64,000 nt of DNA from Bradyrhizobium sp. Rc3b (GTDB lineage Bacteria > Pseudomonadota > Alphaproteobacteria > Rhizobiales > Xanthobacteraceae), in NCBI RefSeq assembly GCF_900114915.1, contig NZ_FOUS01000010.1, positions 310,001-374,000 on the forward strand, written 5' to 3'. Shown here piece after piece: positions 52,569-60,770 of this stretch (positions within the stretch are counted from its first letter, which is position 1; each line of letters starts with the position of its first letter). A program made the translations under genes and the position numbers. The notes beneath the pieces were generated by a model. It was given only the letters and a program-made list of their open reading frames with translations. It did not search any database and was not told the origin of the DNA.

Positions 52569-52958
52569 GTGCTGAGCGGAGCAATCGCGATCATGGTCGG
52601 TAGCGTGCTCGGCGGCTGCGCGCGCTATTTTATTTCCGGCGTGATCGCGCGGCGGCTGGGCGAGACGTTTCCGTGGGGCACCATGACCATCAACGTCACC
52701 GGCGCCTTCCTGATCGGCATTCTCGGCGCGCTGGCGACCCATCCCGGCTCGGCCTTGGCCACGCCCAATCCGTGGCTGTTCGCGGTGACGGGATTTCTCG
52801 GCTGCTACACCACGGTGTCCTCGTTCAGCCTGCAAACCCTGACACTCGCGCGTAACGGCGAGGCGATGCATGCGCTCGGCAATGTCGTGTTCTCGGTCGG
52901 GCTCTGCCTTGCCGCCGTCAGTTGCGGTTTCCTCCTTGCGGACGGCCTGGGAGGCTAG
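52569..52958 (+). CDS. crcB: Fluoride channel subunit CrcB, first of a pair
   Basis: A 129-residue four-helix Fluc-type fluoride channel subunit. Family motifs: GGCARY (about 15-20), the pore Asn in INVTGAF (Asn 42), and GCYTTVSSFS (about 79-87). The classic FSTFS phenylalanine box reads VSSFS, so one of the two box Phe residues is absent. GTG 52569 follows GGGAGG. It is probably one half of a heterodimer with the next gene. Confidence 0.92.
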   Translation: MLSGAIAIMVGSVLGGCARYFISGVIARRLGETFPWGTMTINVTGAFLIGILGALATHPGSALATPNPWLFAVTGFLGCYTTVSSFSLQTLTLARNGEAMHALGNVVFSVGLCLAAVSCGFLLADGLGG

Positions 52959-52964
52959 AGGCCG

Positions 52965-53387
52965 ATGAACGCTCCCACCGAGCGCCGGCGCACTGCGATA
53001 CTCTATGCCTGGGTTGCCGCCGGCAGCGTCGTCGGTGGCCTGACGCGCTATCTCGTCGGGCTCGCGCTCGACACCGGGCCGGGCTTTCCCTTCGCGACGC
53101 TGTTCATCAACGCGACGGGCTCGCTGATCATCGGCTTCTACGCGACGCTGACCGGCCCCGACGGCCGCATGCTGGCGCGGCCCGAGCACCGGCAATTCGT
53201 CATGACCGGGTTCTGCGGCGGCTACACTACCTTTTCGACCTTCAGCCTGGAGACCTTCCGCCTGTTCCACGGCGGCATGAAATACACCGCGCTCGCCTAT
53301 ATCGCGGCGTCCGTCATCTGCTGGCTGGTGTCGGTATGGGCAGGGCATATGATGGCGAGCCGCTACAACCGCTTGACGAGGAGCTGA
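52965..53387 (+). CDS. crcB: Fluoride channel subunit CrcB, second of a pair
   Basis: A 140-residue Fluc subunit with GGLTRY, INATGSL (pore Asn) and the complete GGYTTFSTFSLET box. Starts 6 bases after the first crcB gene. In genomes with two adjacent crcB genes the products form a heterodimeric channel, each contributing differently to the two pores. Confidence 0.93.
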   Translation: MNAPTERRRTAILYAWVAAGSVVGGLTRYLVGLALDTGPGFPFATLFINATGSLIIGFYATLTGPDGRMLARPEHRQFVMTGFCGGYTTFSTFSLETFRLFHGGMKYTALAYIAASVICWLVSVWAGHMMASRYNRLTRS

Positions 53388-53389
53388 CC

Positions 53390-53731
53390 ATGCAAATCCC
53401 CAATCAGGCAGTTTCGCTCCGGATCTTCATCGGCGAGAGCGACCATTTCGACGGCAAACCGCTTTATGAAGCGATCGTGATGACCGCGCGCGAGCGACAC
53501 CTTGCCGGCGCCACCGTGCTGCGCGGCCCCATGGGCTTCGGCAAGTCGAGCCGGCTGCACACCTCGAAGATCCTGCGGCTTTCGGAAGATTTGCCGCTCT
53601 TGATCGAGATCGTTGACAGCGAGGACAACATCAACGCATTCCTGCCCATCCTGGATGGCATGATGTCGAGCGGTCTGATCACCTTGGAGAAGGTGCAGGT
53701 CCTGCAATATGGTGCGAAGGCCGCAAGCTGA
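53390..53731 (+). CDS. DUF190 domain-containing protein
   Basis: A 113-residue soluble protein of the PII-like DUF190 family: LRIFIGESDHFDGKPLYEAIVMTARERHLAGATVLRGPMGFG, then LPLLIEIVDSEDNINAFLPILDGMM. A GAGGAG site overlaps the end of crcB 2, and the start is 2 bases after that stop, so it is part of the fluoride operon. DUF190 genes are often next to crcB; a ligand-sensing or channel-modulating role is suggested by the PII-like fold (inference). Confidence 0.9.
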   Translation: MQIPNQAVSLRIFIGESDHFDGKPLYEAIVMTARERHLAGATVLRGPMGFGKSSRLHTSKILRLSEDLPLLIEIVDSEDNINAFLPILDGMMSSGLITLEKVQVLQYGAKAAS

Positions 53732-53774
53732 TCGCTGCGGCAGGGAACCCGAGCCCGCGTGTCCGGGAGGCGGA

Positions 53775-54080
53775 ATGAACAACACTGTCACCAAGCCGAA
53801 GACGCGGACCAAGACCAAGGTCGAGCGGCCGAAGCTGCACAAGGTCATCCTGATCAACGACGACTACACGCCGCGCGAATTCGTCACCATGATCCTGAAG
53901 GCCGAATTCCGCATGACCGAGGATCAGGCCTACAAGGTGATGATCACCGCGCACAAGCTCGGCGCCTGCGTCGTTGCCGTGTTCACCAGGGACGTCGCCG
54001 AGACCAAGGCCACCCGCGCCACCGATGCCGGCCGCGCCAAGGGCTATCCACTGCTGTTCACGACCGAGCCGGAGGAATAG
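53775..54080 (+). CDS. ClpS-like adaptor with altered specificity pocket
   Basis: A 101-residue ClpS-family adaptor that would deliver N-degron substrates to ClpAP. The family core is clear: LHKVILINDDYTPREFVTMIL, MITAHKLGACVVAVFTRDVAETKA and PLLFTTEPEE. At the gatekeeper position where E. coli ClpS has Met40 (NDDYTPMEF) this protein has Arg (R34). That resembles ClpS2 proteins of alphaproteobacteria, which have stricter specificity. No clpA lies beside it. Confidence 0.88.
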   Translation: MNNTVTKPKTRTKTKVERPKLHKVILINDDYTPREFVTMILKAEFRMTEDQAYKVMITAHKLGACVVAVFTRDVAETKATRATDAGRAKGYPLLFTTEPEE

Positions 54081-54158
54081 GGCGTCGTTTGCCCGCTTCC
54101 GGTCAATTTTACCGATCCCCGCTACCGCAGGTTCAATCTCCTGTGTCACCACGGTGAG

Positions 54159-54923
54159 ATGACAGCTGCACTGCGCAAACAGCTCGCGCTCAAGCCGGCC
54201 CGCCCAGAAACCTCGTTCGGTCCGTTCAAGCTCCTGCACGCCCTGCCCTGGCTGATCCTGGCGGCTGCGATGCGGGTAATCGCGTTCGGCGGCGGCGCCG
54301 TGGCGCTGCCGGCCATCATCATTGCCGACATTTCGGTGCTCCTGGCCTTCTTCGCAACGGCGCAACAATCGATCGAGGCGGCGGGTGGCCAGTCCTCGCT
54401 CGGCGCGCTGACATTGGGCGAGCAGCTCAATCTGTCCTTCTCGATCCTGTGGCGGATCGCACTCGTGATGACCTCAGCGGCGCTCGGTATCGCAGCGATC
54501 GGCCATGAGGCTTTCGCGCCTCATTTGATGGCGGGGCTCGATGGCATGGCGTTCGACCAGTTCACCCATCCCGGGCGCTTCTGGAGTGCATGGATCGCCA
54601 TCATCGTGCTGCTCATGATCGTCCGTGCCGAGCACGATGACGGCAGGGTCGCCCTGTTCGCCGCCATCGGCGAGTTCGCACGGCGCGGGCTGTGGCTCGG
54701 CGCCGCCGTGATCGCGCTCGGTGTCATCAACGTCGCCCTCGCCTACGGACAGGAAGCGGTGCGGAGCGCGATCTGGAATTTCTGGCAGACCTCGTCAGCG
54801 AGCCAGTTCAGCAAGAACCTGATCTATTTCGTCTTCATCTTCAGCTTTGCGATGCTGCGGCTGTGGATCACTCTGATGATCCTGACGCTTGGGCTGAGGC
54901 AGTCATATGTGCGCGCTGACTAG
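54159..54923 (+). CDS. Hypothetical membrane protein
   Basis: A 254-residue inner-membrane protein with about five to six hydrophobic segments (LLHALPWLILAAAMRVIAFGG, ALPAIIIADISVLLAFFATA, IALVMTSAALGIAAI, FWSAWIAIIVLLMIV, GLWLGAAVIALGVINVALAY, NLIYFVFIFSFAMLRLWITLMIL). No family recognised. The only loop of size is between segments 2 and 3 (QQSIEAAGGQSSLGAL). Downstream of the ClpS-like gene, same strand, and convergent with the cyclase. Confidence 0.78.
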   Translation: MTAALRKQLALKPARPETSFGPFKLLHALPWLILAAAMRVIAFGGGAVALPAIIIADISVLLAFFATAQQSIEAAGGQSSLGALTLGEQLNLSFSILWRIALVMTSAALGIAAIGHEAFAPHLMAGLDGMAFDQFTHPGRFWSAWIAIIVLLMIVRAEHDDGRVALFAAIGEFARRGLWLGAAVIALGVINVALAYGQEAVRSAIWNFWQTSSASQFSKNLIYFVFIFSFAMLRLWITLMILTLGLRQSYVRAD

Positions 54924-54944
54924 TTTCGCCGACGGTGCCGTCCG

Positions 54945-56135
54945 CTAGGCCATCACCACCGGCGTCTCCTCGCCGAGCCCGTACACGCGCTGCGCCTTGG
55001 AAAATCCCGCGATCGGAAATTCGCCGAGCTCGCGCCAGTCGTGGTGGCAGACATTGGCAAAACCTTCCGAGGCGACGACGGTCCGCCCCAGGCGGCCCGT
55101 GATCTTCTCGAGCCTTGCGGCAAGGTTCACGGCGGGACCTATGCAGGTGAAGTCGAGGCGGTTGCCGCCGCCGATATTGCCGTAGAGGATGTTGCCGACG
55201 TGCAGCGCCACGCCGAAGCGGAAGCGCTCGACGGCGTCGCCGACCGGAAAGGCCAGCGCCTCGACGCTGGCGCGGGACTCGCGCGCCGCTTCCAGCACGC
55301 GCGTGCAGACATGGGCGGCATCGCCGACATATTCGTCGATCGGAAACACCGCGAGCAGGCCGTCGCCCATGAATTTCAGGACTTCGCCGCCATGACCGCG
55401 GATCGCGGTCACCTGACAGTCGAAATAGTGATTGAGGATCTCGACCACCGTCTCGGGTGGCAGCCGGTCCGACAGCGCGGTGAAGCCGCGCAGGTCCGAG
55501 AGCCAGATCGCGGCCTGCATGGTGTCGTTGTGGCCGCGGCGGATCTGGCCGCCGAGGATGCGCGCGCCGGCGCGGTTGCCGACATAGGTGTCGAGCAGCA
55601 TCTCGGCGGTGCGGCGCAGGCTGATGATCTCGCTGACGCGCGCCAGCGGCGTCACGATGGAGCGGATCGCCGCGATGTGGTCGTCGGTGAAGCCGCCGGG
55701 ATGCCGTGTCACCCAGCTCGTCGCGTGGACCGAGCCGTCGAGAAACGGCATCGGCACAGCGATGTAGTCGGTCGCTCCTTCGGCGCCCATGTCTTTGACG
55801 ATCGGAAAGCGCGTATTGTCGGGATCGCCGACGCGCCCCCTGACCTCGATCCCCTGTTCGAACACGATGCGGAGCGGGCTCGCGGCGAATTCGGGTGTGT
55901 CCAGGATATCGAAATCGACGGTGCCGACCTCGACCTCCTCGCCCTGCCGCCAGATGAAGTTGCGGCCGAAGATTTCGGGATGCAGGGTACGGATGAAGAT
56001 GCCGAACCGCCAGATTGGCAGGCCGGCTTCGACCAGATGCTCGCAGACGTCCGCAATCATCTCGGCCGGGGTGCCTGACGACCGTGCGCCGTCAATCAGC
56101 CAGTTGGTGATGCGCTGGAGCTCGGAGCTTTGCAT
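54945..56135 (-). CDS. Class III adenylate/guanylate cyclase domain protein
   Basis: A 396-residue signalling protein. The C-terminal cyclase domain shows the first metal Asp in WLSDLRGFTALSDRL, the segment VLKFMGDGLLAVFPID with the second Asp, and FGVALHVGNILYGNIGGGNRLDFTCIGPAVNLAARLE with the substrate-contact residues. The N-terminal half of about 200 residues is a conserved sensory region of unknown ligand without membrane segments. It would make cAMP (or cGMP) in the cytosol. Confidence 0.9.
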   Translation of the reverse strand: MQSSELQRITNWLIDGARSSGTPAEMIADVCEHLVEAGLPIWRFGIFIRTLHPEIFGRNFIWRQGEEVEVGTVDFDILDTPEFAASPLRIVFEQGIEVRGRVGDPDNTRFPIVKDMGAEGATDYIAVPMPFLDGSVHATSWVTRHPGGFTDDHIAAIRSIVTPLARVSEIISLRRTAEMLLDTYVGNRAGARILGGQIRRGHNDTMQAAIWLSDLRGFTALSDRLPPETVVEILNHYFDCQVTAIRGHGGEVLKFMGDGLLAVFPIDEYVGDAAHVCTRVLEAARESRASVEALAFPVGDAVERFRFGVALHVGNILYGNIGGGNRLDFTCIGPAVNLAARLEKITGRLGRTVVASEGFANVCHHDWRELGEFPIAGFSKAQRVYGLGEETPVVMA

Positions 56136-56210
56136 GTCCGCATTTGCGGACGAAGTTGTGGGAACGTCAAGCTGCGCGGTGGGCTAGTACCGCGACATGA
56201 AGACCTTTTG

Positions 56211-57299
56211 CTAGCGTCCCACCTGCCCGCGATCGCGCAGGAAGTGGTCGGCCAGCACGCAGGCCATCATGGCTTCGCCGACGGGGACGGCGCGGATGCC
56301 GACGCAGGGGTCGTGGCGGCCCTTGGTGAAGATCTCGGTGTCCGCACCTTTGCGGTCGACGGTGAGACGCGGCTGCAGGATCGACGAGGTCGGCTTCACC
56401 GCGAAACGCACCACCACCGGCTGCCCGGTGGAGATGCCGCCGAGCACGCCGCCGGCATGGTTGGACAAAAAGCGCGTGCCGTCATTGCCGGTGCGCATCT
56501 CGTCGGCGTTTTCCTCGCCGGTGAGCTCGGCCGCGCCGAAACCGGCGCCGATCTCGACACCCTTCACTGCGTTGATGGTCATCATCGCGCCCGCCAGATC
56601 GGAATCGAGCTTGGCGTAGATCGGCGCGCCAAGGCCGGCCGGCACGCCTTCGGCGACCACCTCGATCACCGCGCCGATCGAGGAGCCGCTCTTGCGGATG
56701 CCGTCGAGATAGGTCTCGAAGAACGCGGCCTTGTCCTTGTCCGGGCAGAAGAACGGATTTTTGGCGATCTCGTCCCAGTCCCACTTCGCACGGTCGATCT
56801 TGTGCGGGCCGATCTGCACCAGCGCGCCGCGCACCTTCACGTTGGGCAGCACCTTGCGCGCGATGGCACCGGCGGCAACGCGCGTCGCGGTCTCGCGCGC
56901 CGAGGAGCGGCCGCCGCCGCGATAATCGCGCAGGCCGTATTTGGCCTCATAGGTGAAGTCGGCGTGACCGGGGCGAAACTTGTCCTTGATCTCGGAATAG
57001 TCCTTCGATCGCTGGTCGGTGTTCTCGATCAGGAGCCCGATCGGCGTACCCGTCGTCACCTGCACGCCGGTCTCCGGATGCGCCATCACGCCGGAGAGGA
57101 TCTTGACCTGATCCGGCTCCTGGCGCTGGGTGGTGAAGCGCGACTGGCCCGGCCGGCGGCGGTCGAGATCGCCCTGGATGTCGGCCTCGGTCAGCGGGAT
57201 CATGGGCGGACAACCGTCGACCACGCAGCCGATCGCCACCCCATGGCTCTCGCCGAAGGTCGTGACGCGGAACATGTGGCCGAAGGTGTTGAAGGACAT
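56211..57299 (-). CDS. aroC: Chorismate synthase
   Basis: A 362-residue FMN-dependent enzyme that converts 5-enolpyruvylshikimate-3-phosphate to chorismate. Signature segments are GHMFRVTTFGESHGVAIGCVVDGCP, RRRPGQSRFTTQRQEPD, the RSSARETATRVAAGAIA block and SNHAGGVLGGISTGQPV. Single copy in the window and not linked to the aroE/aroQ cluster. Confidence 0.96.
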   Translation of the reverse strand: MSFNTFGHMFRVTTFGESHGVAIGCVVDGCPPMIPLTEADIQGDLDRRRPGQSRFTTQRQEPDQVKILSGVMAHPETGVQVTTGTPIGLLIENTDQRSKDYSEIKDKFRPGHADFTYEAKYGLRDYRGGGRSSARETATRVAAGAIARKVLPNVKVRGALVQIGPHKIDRAKWDWDEIAKNPFFCPDKDKAAFFETYLDGIRKSGSSIGAVIEVVAEGVPAGLGAPIYAKLDSDLAGAMMTINAVKGVEIGAGFGAAELTGEENADEMRTGNDGTRFLSNHAGGVLGGISTGQPVVVRFAVKPTSSILQPRLTVDRKGADTEIFTKGRHDPCVGIRAVPVGEAMMACVLADHFLRDRGQVGR

Positions 57300-57365
57300 C
57301 GCTTCTCGCTGGTGCGTAAGTCAGTTCTGACTTGTGGTGGTAACGCGGGGGAACACCGGGGTCAA

Positions 57366-57475
57366 ACACACTCGGTCATTCGGGGCGCCCGAAGGGCGAA
57401 CTCCGGTGCGCCCTTGCGCACCTGAGAATCTCGAGATTCCGGGTTCGTGCTTCGCACCGCTCCGGAATGACGGCG
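57366..57475. repeat. Intergenic inverted repeat
   Basis: GTCATTCGGGG-like start and CTCCGGAATGAC end are inverted to each other, with inner hairpins (CGCCCGAAGGGCG, GTGCGCCCTTGCGCAC, GAATCTCGAGATTC). It fills the gap between aroC and the histidine phosphatase gene on its left side. Non-coding. Confidence 0.7.
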
Positions 57476-57482
57476 GATGGGA

Positions 57483-58076
57483 CTAGCTAAACTTCTCCAG
57501 CCGCCCGTCGCGGAACACGTAGACGGCGCCCTGCTCGATATAGAGTTCGGCGGCACTGAGGGGGGTCTCCAGGCCGAGTGAAACCATCAGGGCCCGGCAG
57601 GTCCCGCCATGGGCGACCGCAACGGTGTCGGTCCGCAGCTGGTCGTACCAGGCCCGTACGCGGACCTGGACATCGGCGTAGGTCTCCCCGCCGGCGGGGC
57701 CGACCGACCATTTGTCGGTGAGGCGCCGGGCATACACGTCAGGATCCCTCGCCTCGCTCTCGGCCAGGGTCAGACCTTCCCAAACCCCATAGCCGATCTC
57801 ACGCAGGCGATCATCGAGCGCATATCCGGCAACTGGCAGCTCCAGCTTGCCGCGCGCAAGTTCCATGGTCTGGCGCGCGCGGCCGAGCGGGCTCGACACA
57901 TAGGGTAACGCCGCCTTGTCGCGACCCTCGCGCTTGAATAGGTCGGCGAGAATGCTGCCGGCCTGCACGGCCTGACCGCGTCCACGCGCGTTCAGCGGAA
58001 CGTCCTTGGTGCCCTGAAGCCTCCCGAGCGCATTCCACTCGGTCTCACCATGGCGAAGATAATAGATCGTGGGCAC
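57483..58076 (-). CDS. Histidine phosphatase family protein
   Basis: A 197-residue phosphoglycerate-mutase-like phosphatase. The catalytic His motif is IYYLRHGETEWN at the N-terminus, SPLGRARQTMELA carries the conserved Arg, and the second catalytic His is in VAVAHGGTCRALM. Substrate unknown. It lies 18 bases downstream of fabI. Confidence 0.9.
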   Translation of the reverse strand: MPTIYYLRHGETEWNALGRLQGTKDVPLNARGRGQAVQAGSILADLFKREGRDKAALPYVSSPLGRARQTMELARGKLELPVAGYALDDRLREIGYGVWEGLTLAESEARDPDVYARRLTDKWSVGPAGGETYADVQVRVRAWYDQLRTDTVAVAHGGTCRALMVSLGLETPLSAAELYIEQGAVYVFRDGRLEKFS

Positions 58077-58094
58077 GGGAATTCCGGATTTAAG

Positions 58095-58910
58095 CTAGTC
58101 CTTGCCGCCGAACGAGATGTCCGGCGCGTCCGGGCGCTTCATGCCGAGCACGTGATAACCGGAATCGACGTGATGCACCTCGCCGGTTACACCGCGCGAG
58201 AGGTCGGAGAGGAAATACAGCGCACTGCCGCCGACGTCCTCGGTCGACACGTTGCGCCGCATCGGCGCGTTGGCCTCGTTCCACTTCAGGATATAGCGGA
58301 AGTCGCCGATGCCGGATGCCGCGAGCGTCTTGATCGGACCTGCCGAGATCGCGTTGACGCGGATGTTCTTCTCGCCGAGATCGGCGGCGAGATAGCGCAC
58401 GCTGGCCTCCAGCGCCGCCTTGGCAACGCCCATCACGTTGTAATGCGGCATCCACTTCTCGGCGCCGTAATAGCTGAGCGTGATCAGCGAACCGCCATCG
58501 GTCATCAGCTTCTCGGCGCGCTGCGCCACCGCCGTGAACGAGTAGCAGGAGATCAGCATCGACTTGGAGAAATTCTCCTGCGTGGTGTCGACGTAGCGGC
58601 CGTCGAGCTGCTCGCCATAGGCGATCGCGTGCACCAGGAAGTCGATCTTGCCCCATTTTTCCTTCAGCACCGCGAACGCAGCATCGATGGTCGCAGCATC
58701 GGTGACGTCGCAATGGCCGAGCACGAGACCACCGATCTCGGCAGCGAGCGGCTCGACGCGCTTCTTCAGCGCATCGCCCTGATAGGTGAAGGCGAGCTCG
58801 GCGCCGGCGGCGTGGCACGCCTTGGCGATGCCCCAGGCGATCGAGCGGTTGTTGGCAACGCCGAGGACCACTCCGCGCTTTCCTTGCATCAGACCCGAAT
58901 TCTGCGCCAT
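58095..58910 (-). CDS. fabI: Enoyl-[acyl-carrier-protein] reductase FabI
   Basis: A 271-residue NADH-dependent enzyme of fatty-acid synthesis. Family features: GVANNRSIAWGIAKACHAAGAELAFTYQ, DFLVHAIAYGEQ, and the catalytic Tyr-Lys arrangement in HYNVMGVAKAALEAS. It is the target class of triclosan. The next gene downstream is a phosphatase in the same direction. Confidence 0.95.
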   Translation of the reverse strand: MAQNSGLMQGKRGVVLGVANNRSIAWGIAKACHAAGAELAFTYQGDALKKRVEPLAAEIGGLVLGHCDVTDAATIDAAFAVLKEKWGKIDFLVHAIAYGEQLDGRYVDTTQENFSKSMLISCYSFTAVAQRAEKLMTDGGSLITLSYYGAEKWMPHYNVMGVAKAALEASVRYLAADLGEKNIRVNAISAGPIKTLAASGIGDFRYILKWNEANAPMRRNVSTEDVGGSALYFLSDLSRGVTGEVHHVDSGYHVLGMKRPDAPDISFGGKD

Positions 58911-59083
58911 TTTTGAACGTCCCGTCGAACTCTTGGTGAGGTCTGGAGGTACACCAGCCCTCCCCTGCGGTACAGCCCTAATACGCCGCGTTAACGCTGT
59001 TTCGAGCGCCGGAATAGCCGTTCCGTTCGGGTGTTATGATCGCTATAGGCGCTCGCGCCTGATACCAGGACGTCAAGACCGCA

Positions 59084-59572
59084 ATGAGTGCGTTTCGCCA
59101 GAGTGTGGAAGCCATGATCCCGGCGTTGCGCCGCTACGCCCGCGCGCTCACGCGCGACGCGGATGCGGCCGACGATCTGGTGCAAGACACGCTGGTGCGG
59201 GCGCTGCGTTCGGAGCGATTGTTTCTCGGAGGCGACGTCAGGAGCTGGCTCTACACGATCCTGACCAACCTCAACAAGAACCGGCGGCGCTCGCTGGCAA
59301 GGCGGCCGCAGTTCACGCAGCTGACGGAGAACAACCCGGATGCCAGCGGCACCGAAGCCGAAGGGCGCGACATCGAGAGGGCGCTGGCGACGCTCGTCGA
59401 GGAGCAACGCTCGGTGTTGCTCCTCGTGATGCTGGAAGGCATGAGCTACCGCGAGGTCGCCGACATCCAGGGCGTGCCGATCGGCACCGTGATGTCGCGC
59501 CTGGCCCGCGCCCGCGCCCACGTCAAGGCCTCGCTGGAGGGCGAGCGCCCGACGCTCAGGCGGGTGAAATGA
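59084..59572 (+). CDS. ECF-type RNA polymerase sigma factor
   Basis: A 162-residue sigma factor with region 2 (LRRYARALTRDADAADDLVQDTLVRAL) and region 4 (VLLLVMLEGMSYREVADIQGVPIGTVMSRLARARAHVK). A gene for a membrane-bound anti-sigma factor follows, so the pair forms a stress-signalling switch. Trigger unknown. Confidence 0.93.
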   Translation: MSAFRQSVEAMIPALRRYARALTRDADAADDLVQDTLVRALRSERLFLGGDVRSWLYTILTNLNKNRRRSLARRPQFTQLTENNPDASGTEAEGRDIERALATLVEEQRSVLLLVMLEGMSYREVADIQGVPIGTVMSRLARARAHVKASLEGERPTLRRVK

Positions 59573-59678
59573 TGGCAGGGTTGATGCATCGCGTGTCGTC
59601 CGCCCGCAGCACGAAGATGAGCTACGCGACGTCGAGCTTTGAACGACATTTAAGGCCACAGAGCCAGAGACGATTGAT

Positions 59679-60449
59679 ATGAACGACCGCAATATCCCAG
59701 TGACCGAGGACGAGCTGCACGCCTATGTCGATGGCGAGCTGCCGGCCGAGCGCCGCGCCGACGTCGAGGCCTGGCTCGCCGCCCATCCTGAAGAGGCCGA
59801 GCGCGTGCAGTCCTGGCGCGCCATGGCTGAGATGCTGCACGCCCGCTACGATTCCGTCGCCCAGGAGCCGGTGCCGGCCCGGCTGGAGCTCGAGCGGCTG
59901 GAACGCCGCCCGCGGCAATGGCTCTACGGCGCCGCGGCGGCGGTGCTGGTCGCCTTCGTCGCCGGCGGCGCCGCCGGCTGGGTCGGGCATGGCGCCGCCA
60001 ATGCCCCCTCCACCTTCCGGAGCTTTGCGGCGGACGCGCTCGACGCCCACCGCCTCTATGTCGTGGAGGTCCGCCACCCCGTCGAGGTCGGCGGCAACGA
60101 GCGCGACCACCTGCAGGCCTGGCTGACCCGGCGTTGCGGCTGGACCGTGTTCGCGCCGAACCTGGAGGCGAGCGGGCTGAAGCTCGTCGGCGGCCGGCTG
60201 TTGCCGGGTCCGAACGGCCCGGCCTCGTTCCTGATGTATGAGGGCGCCTCTGGCGAGCGCTATACGATCTACACCGCCAAAACCGAGAATGGTGCGACGC
60301 AAATGCGCTACGCCAGGACGGACAAGGACGGCGCATTGTTCTGGGCCGAGCGCGGCGTCGGCTACGTCGTCAGCGGTGGCGGTGATCGCGACCGGCTGAC
60401 CAGGGTGGCGCAGGCGGTCTATGATCAGGCCGAGAAAAACGGCACCTAG
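59679..60449 (+). CDS. Membrane-bound anti-sigma factor
   Basis: A 256-residue protein. The N-terminal cytoplasmic anti-sigma domain is ELHAYVDGELPAERRADVEAWLAAHPEEAERV. One membrane helix follows (LYGAAAAVLVAFVAGGAAGWVG, about residues 82-103). The periplasmic part (about 150 residues) may sense the signal. It lacks the CxxC and HxxxC zinc pattern in the visible N-terminal segment. Paired with the ECF sigma gene 106 bases upstream. Confidence 0.88.
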   Translation: MNDRNIPVTEDELHAYVDGELPAERRADVEAWLAAHPEEAERVQSWRAMAEMLHARYDSVAQEPVPARLELERLERRPRQWLYGAAAAVLVAFVAGGAAGWVGHGAANAPSTFRSFAADALDAHRLYVVEVRHPVEVGGNERDHLQAWLTRRCGWTVFAPNLEASGLKLVGGRLLPGPNGPASFLMYEGASGERYTIYTAKTENGATQMRYARTDKDGALFWAERGVGYVVSGGGDRDRLTRVAQAVYDQAEKNGT

Positions 60450-60770
60450 ACAGCTGCTTGAGGGCGGTGCCTAGATTCCGTCATTGAAAATTTGGAATGA
60501 AGACATCGGCGCGTCTCATTATCGCACCGGATGATCACGCGAAAATGAGCAGCGTTCGATCCGCCGATCGACGCGGGCGGCCTCGATTGGGGTTTTTGGT
60601 ACCGCGCTGGTCCCCCTCTCGAGGCCGCACCTTTTTATCGGCTGCCCCGCCGGGCAACCGACACGTCTCGAACGTCAGCGTCGAAGCGCGAACCGCGCTT
60701 CAGGCGCATGTTGAGCATCATCCTTTCGGGAAGAGAATGCTCCGATCGTCGGGATGCCTCGGCTAGCGCC
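60450..60770. other. Intergenic region, no convincing gene
   Basis: About 320 bases between the anti-sigma gene and the convergent DnaJ-like gene. An 89-residue frame at 60497-60766 begins with ATG but has third-position usage unlike its neighbours, no ribosome site and no recognisable motif. Treated as non-coding with some doubt. Confidence 0.45.

Noticed and set aside
56130..57425. A 431-residue plus-strand frame over chorismate synthase
   Set aside because: It overlaps aroC fully and carries no recognisable protein motif.
60497..60766. An 89-residue frame between the anti-sigma and DnaJ-like genes
   Set aside because: No ribosome site, no motif, and third-base use unlike the neighbours. 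Kept only as doubtful.
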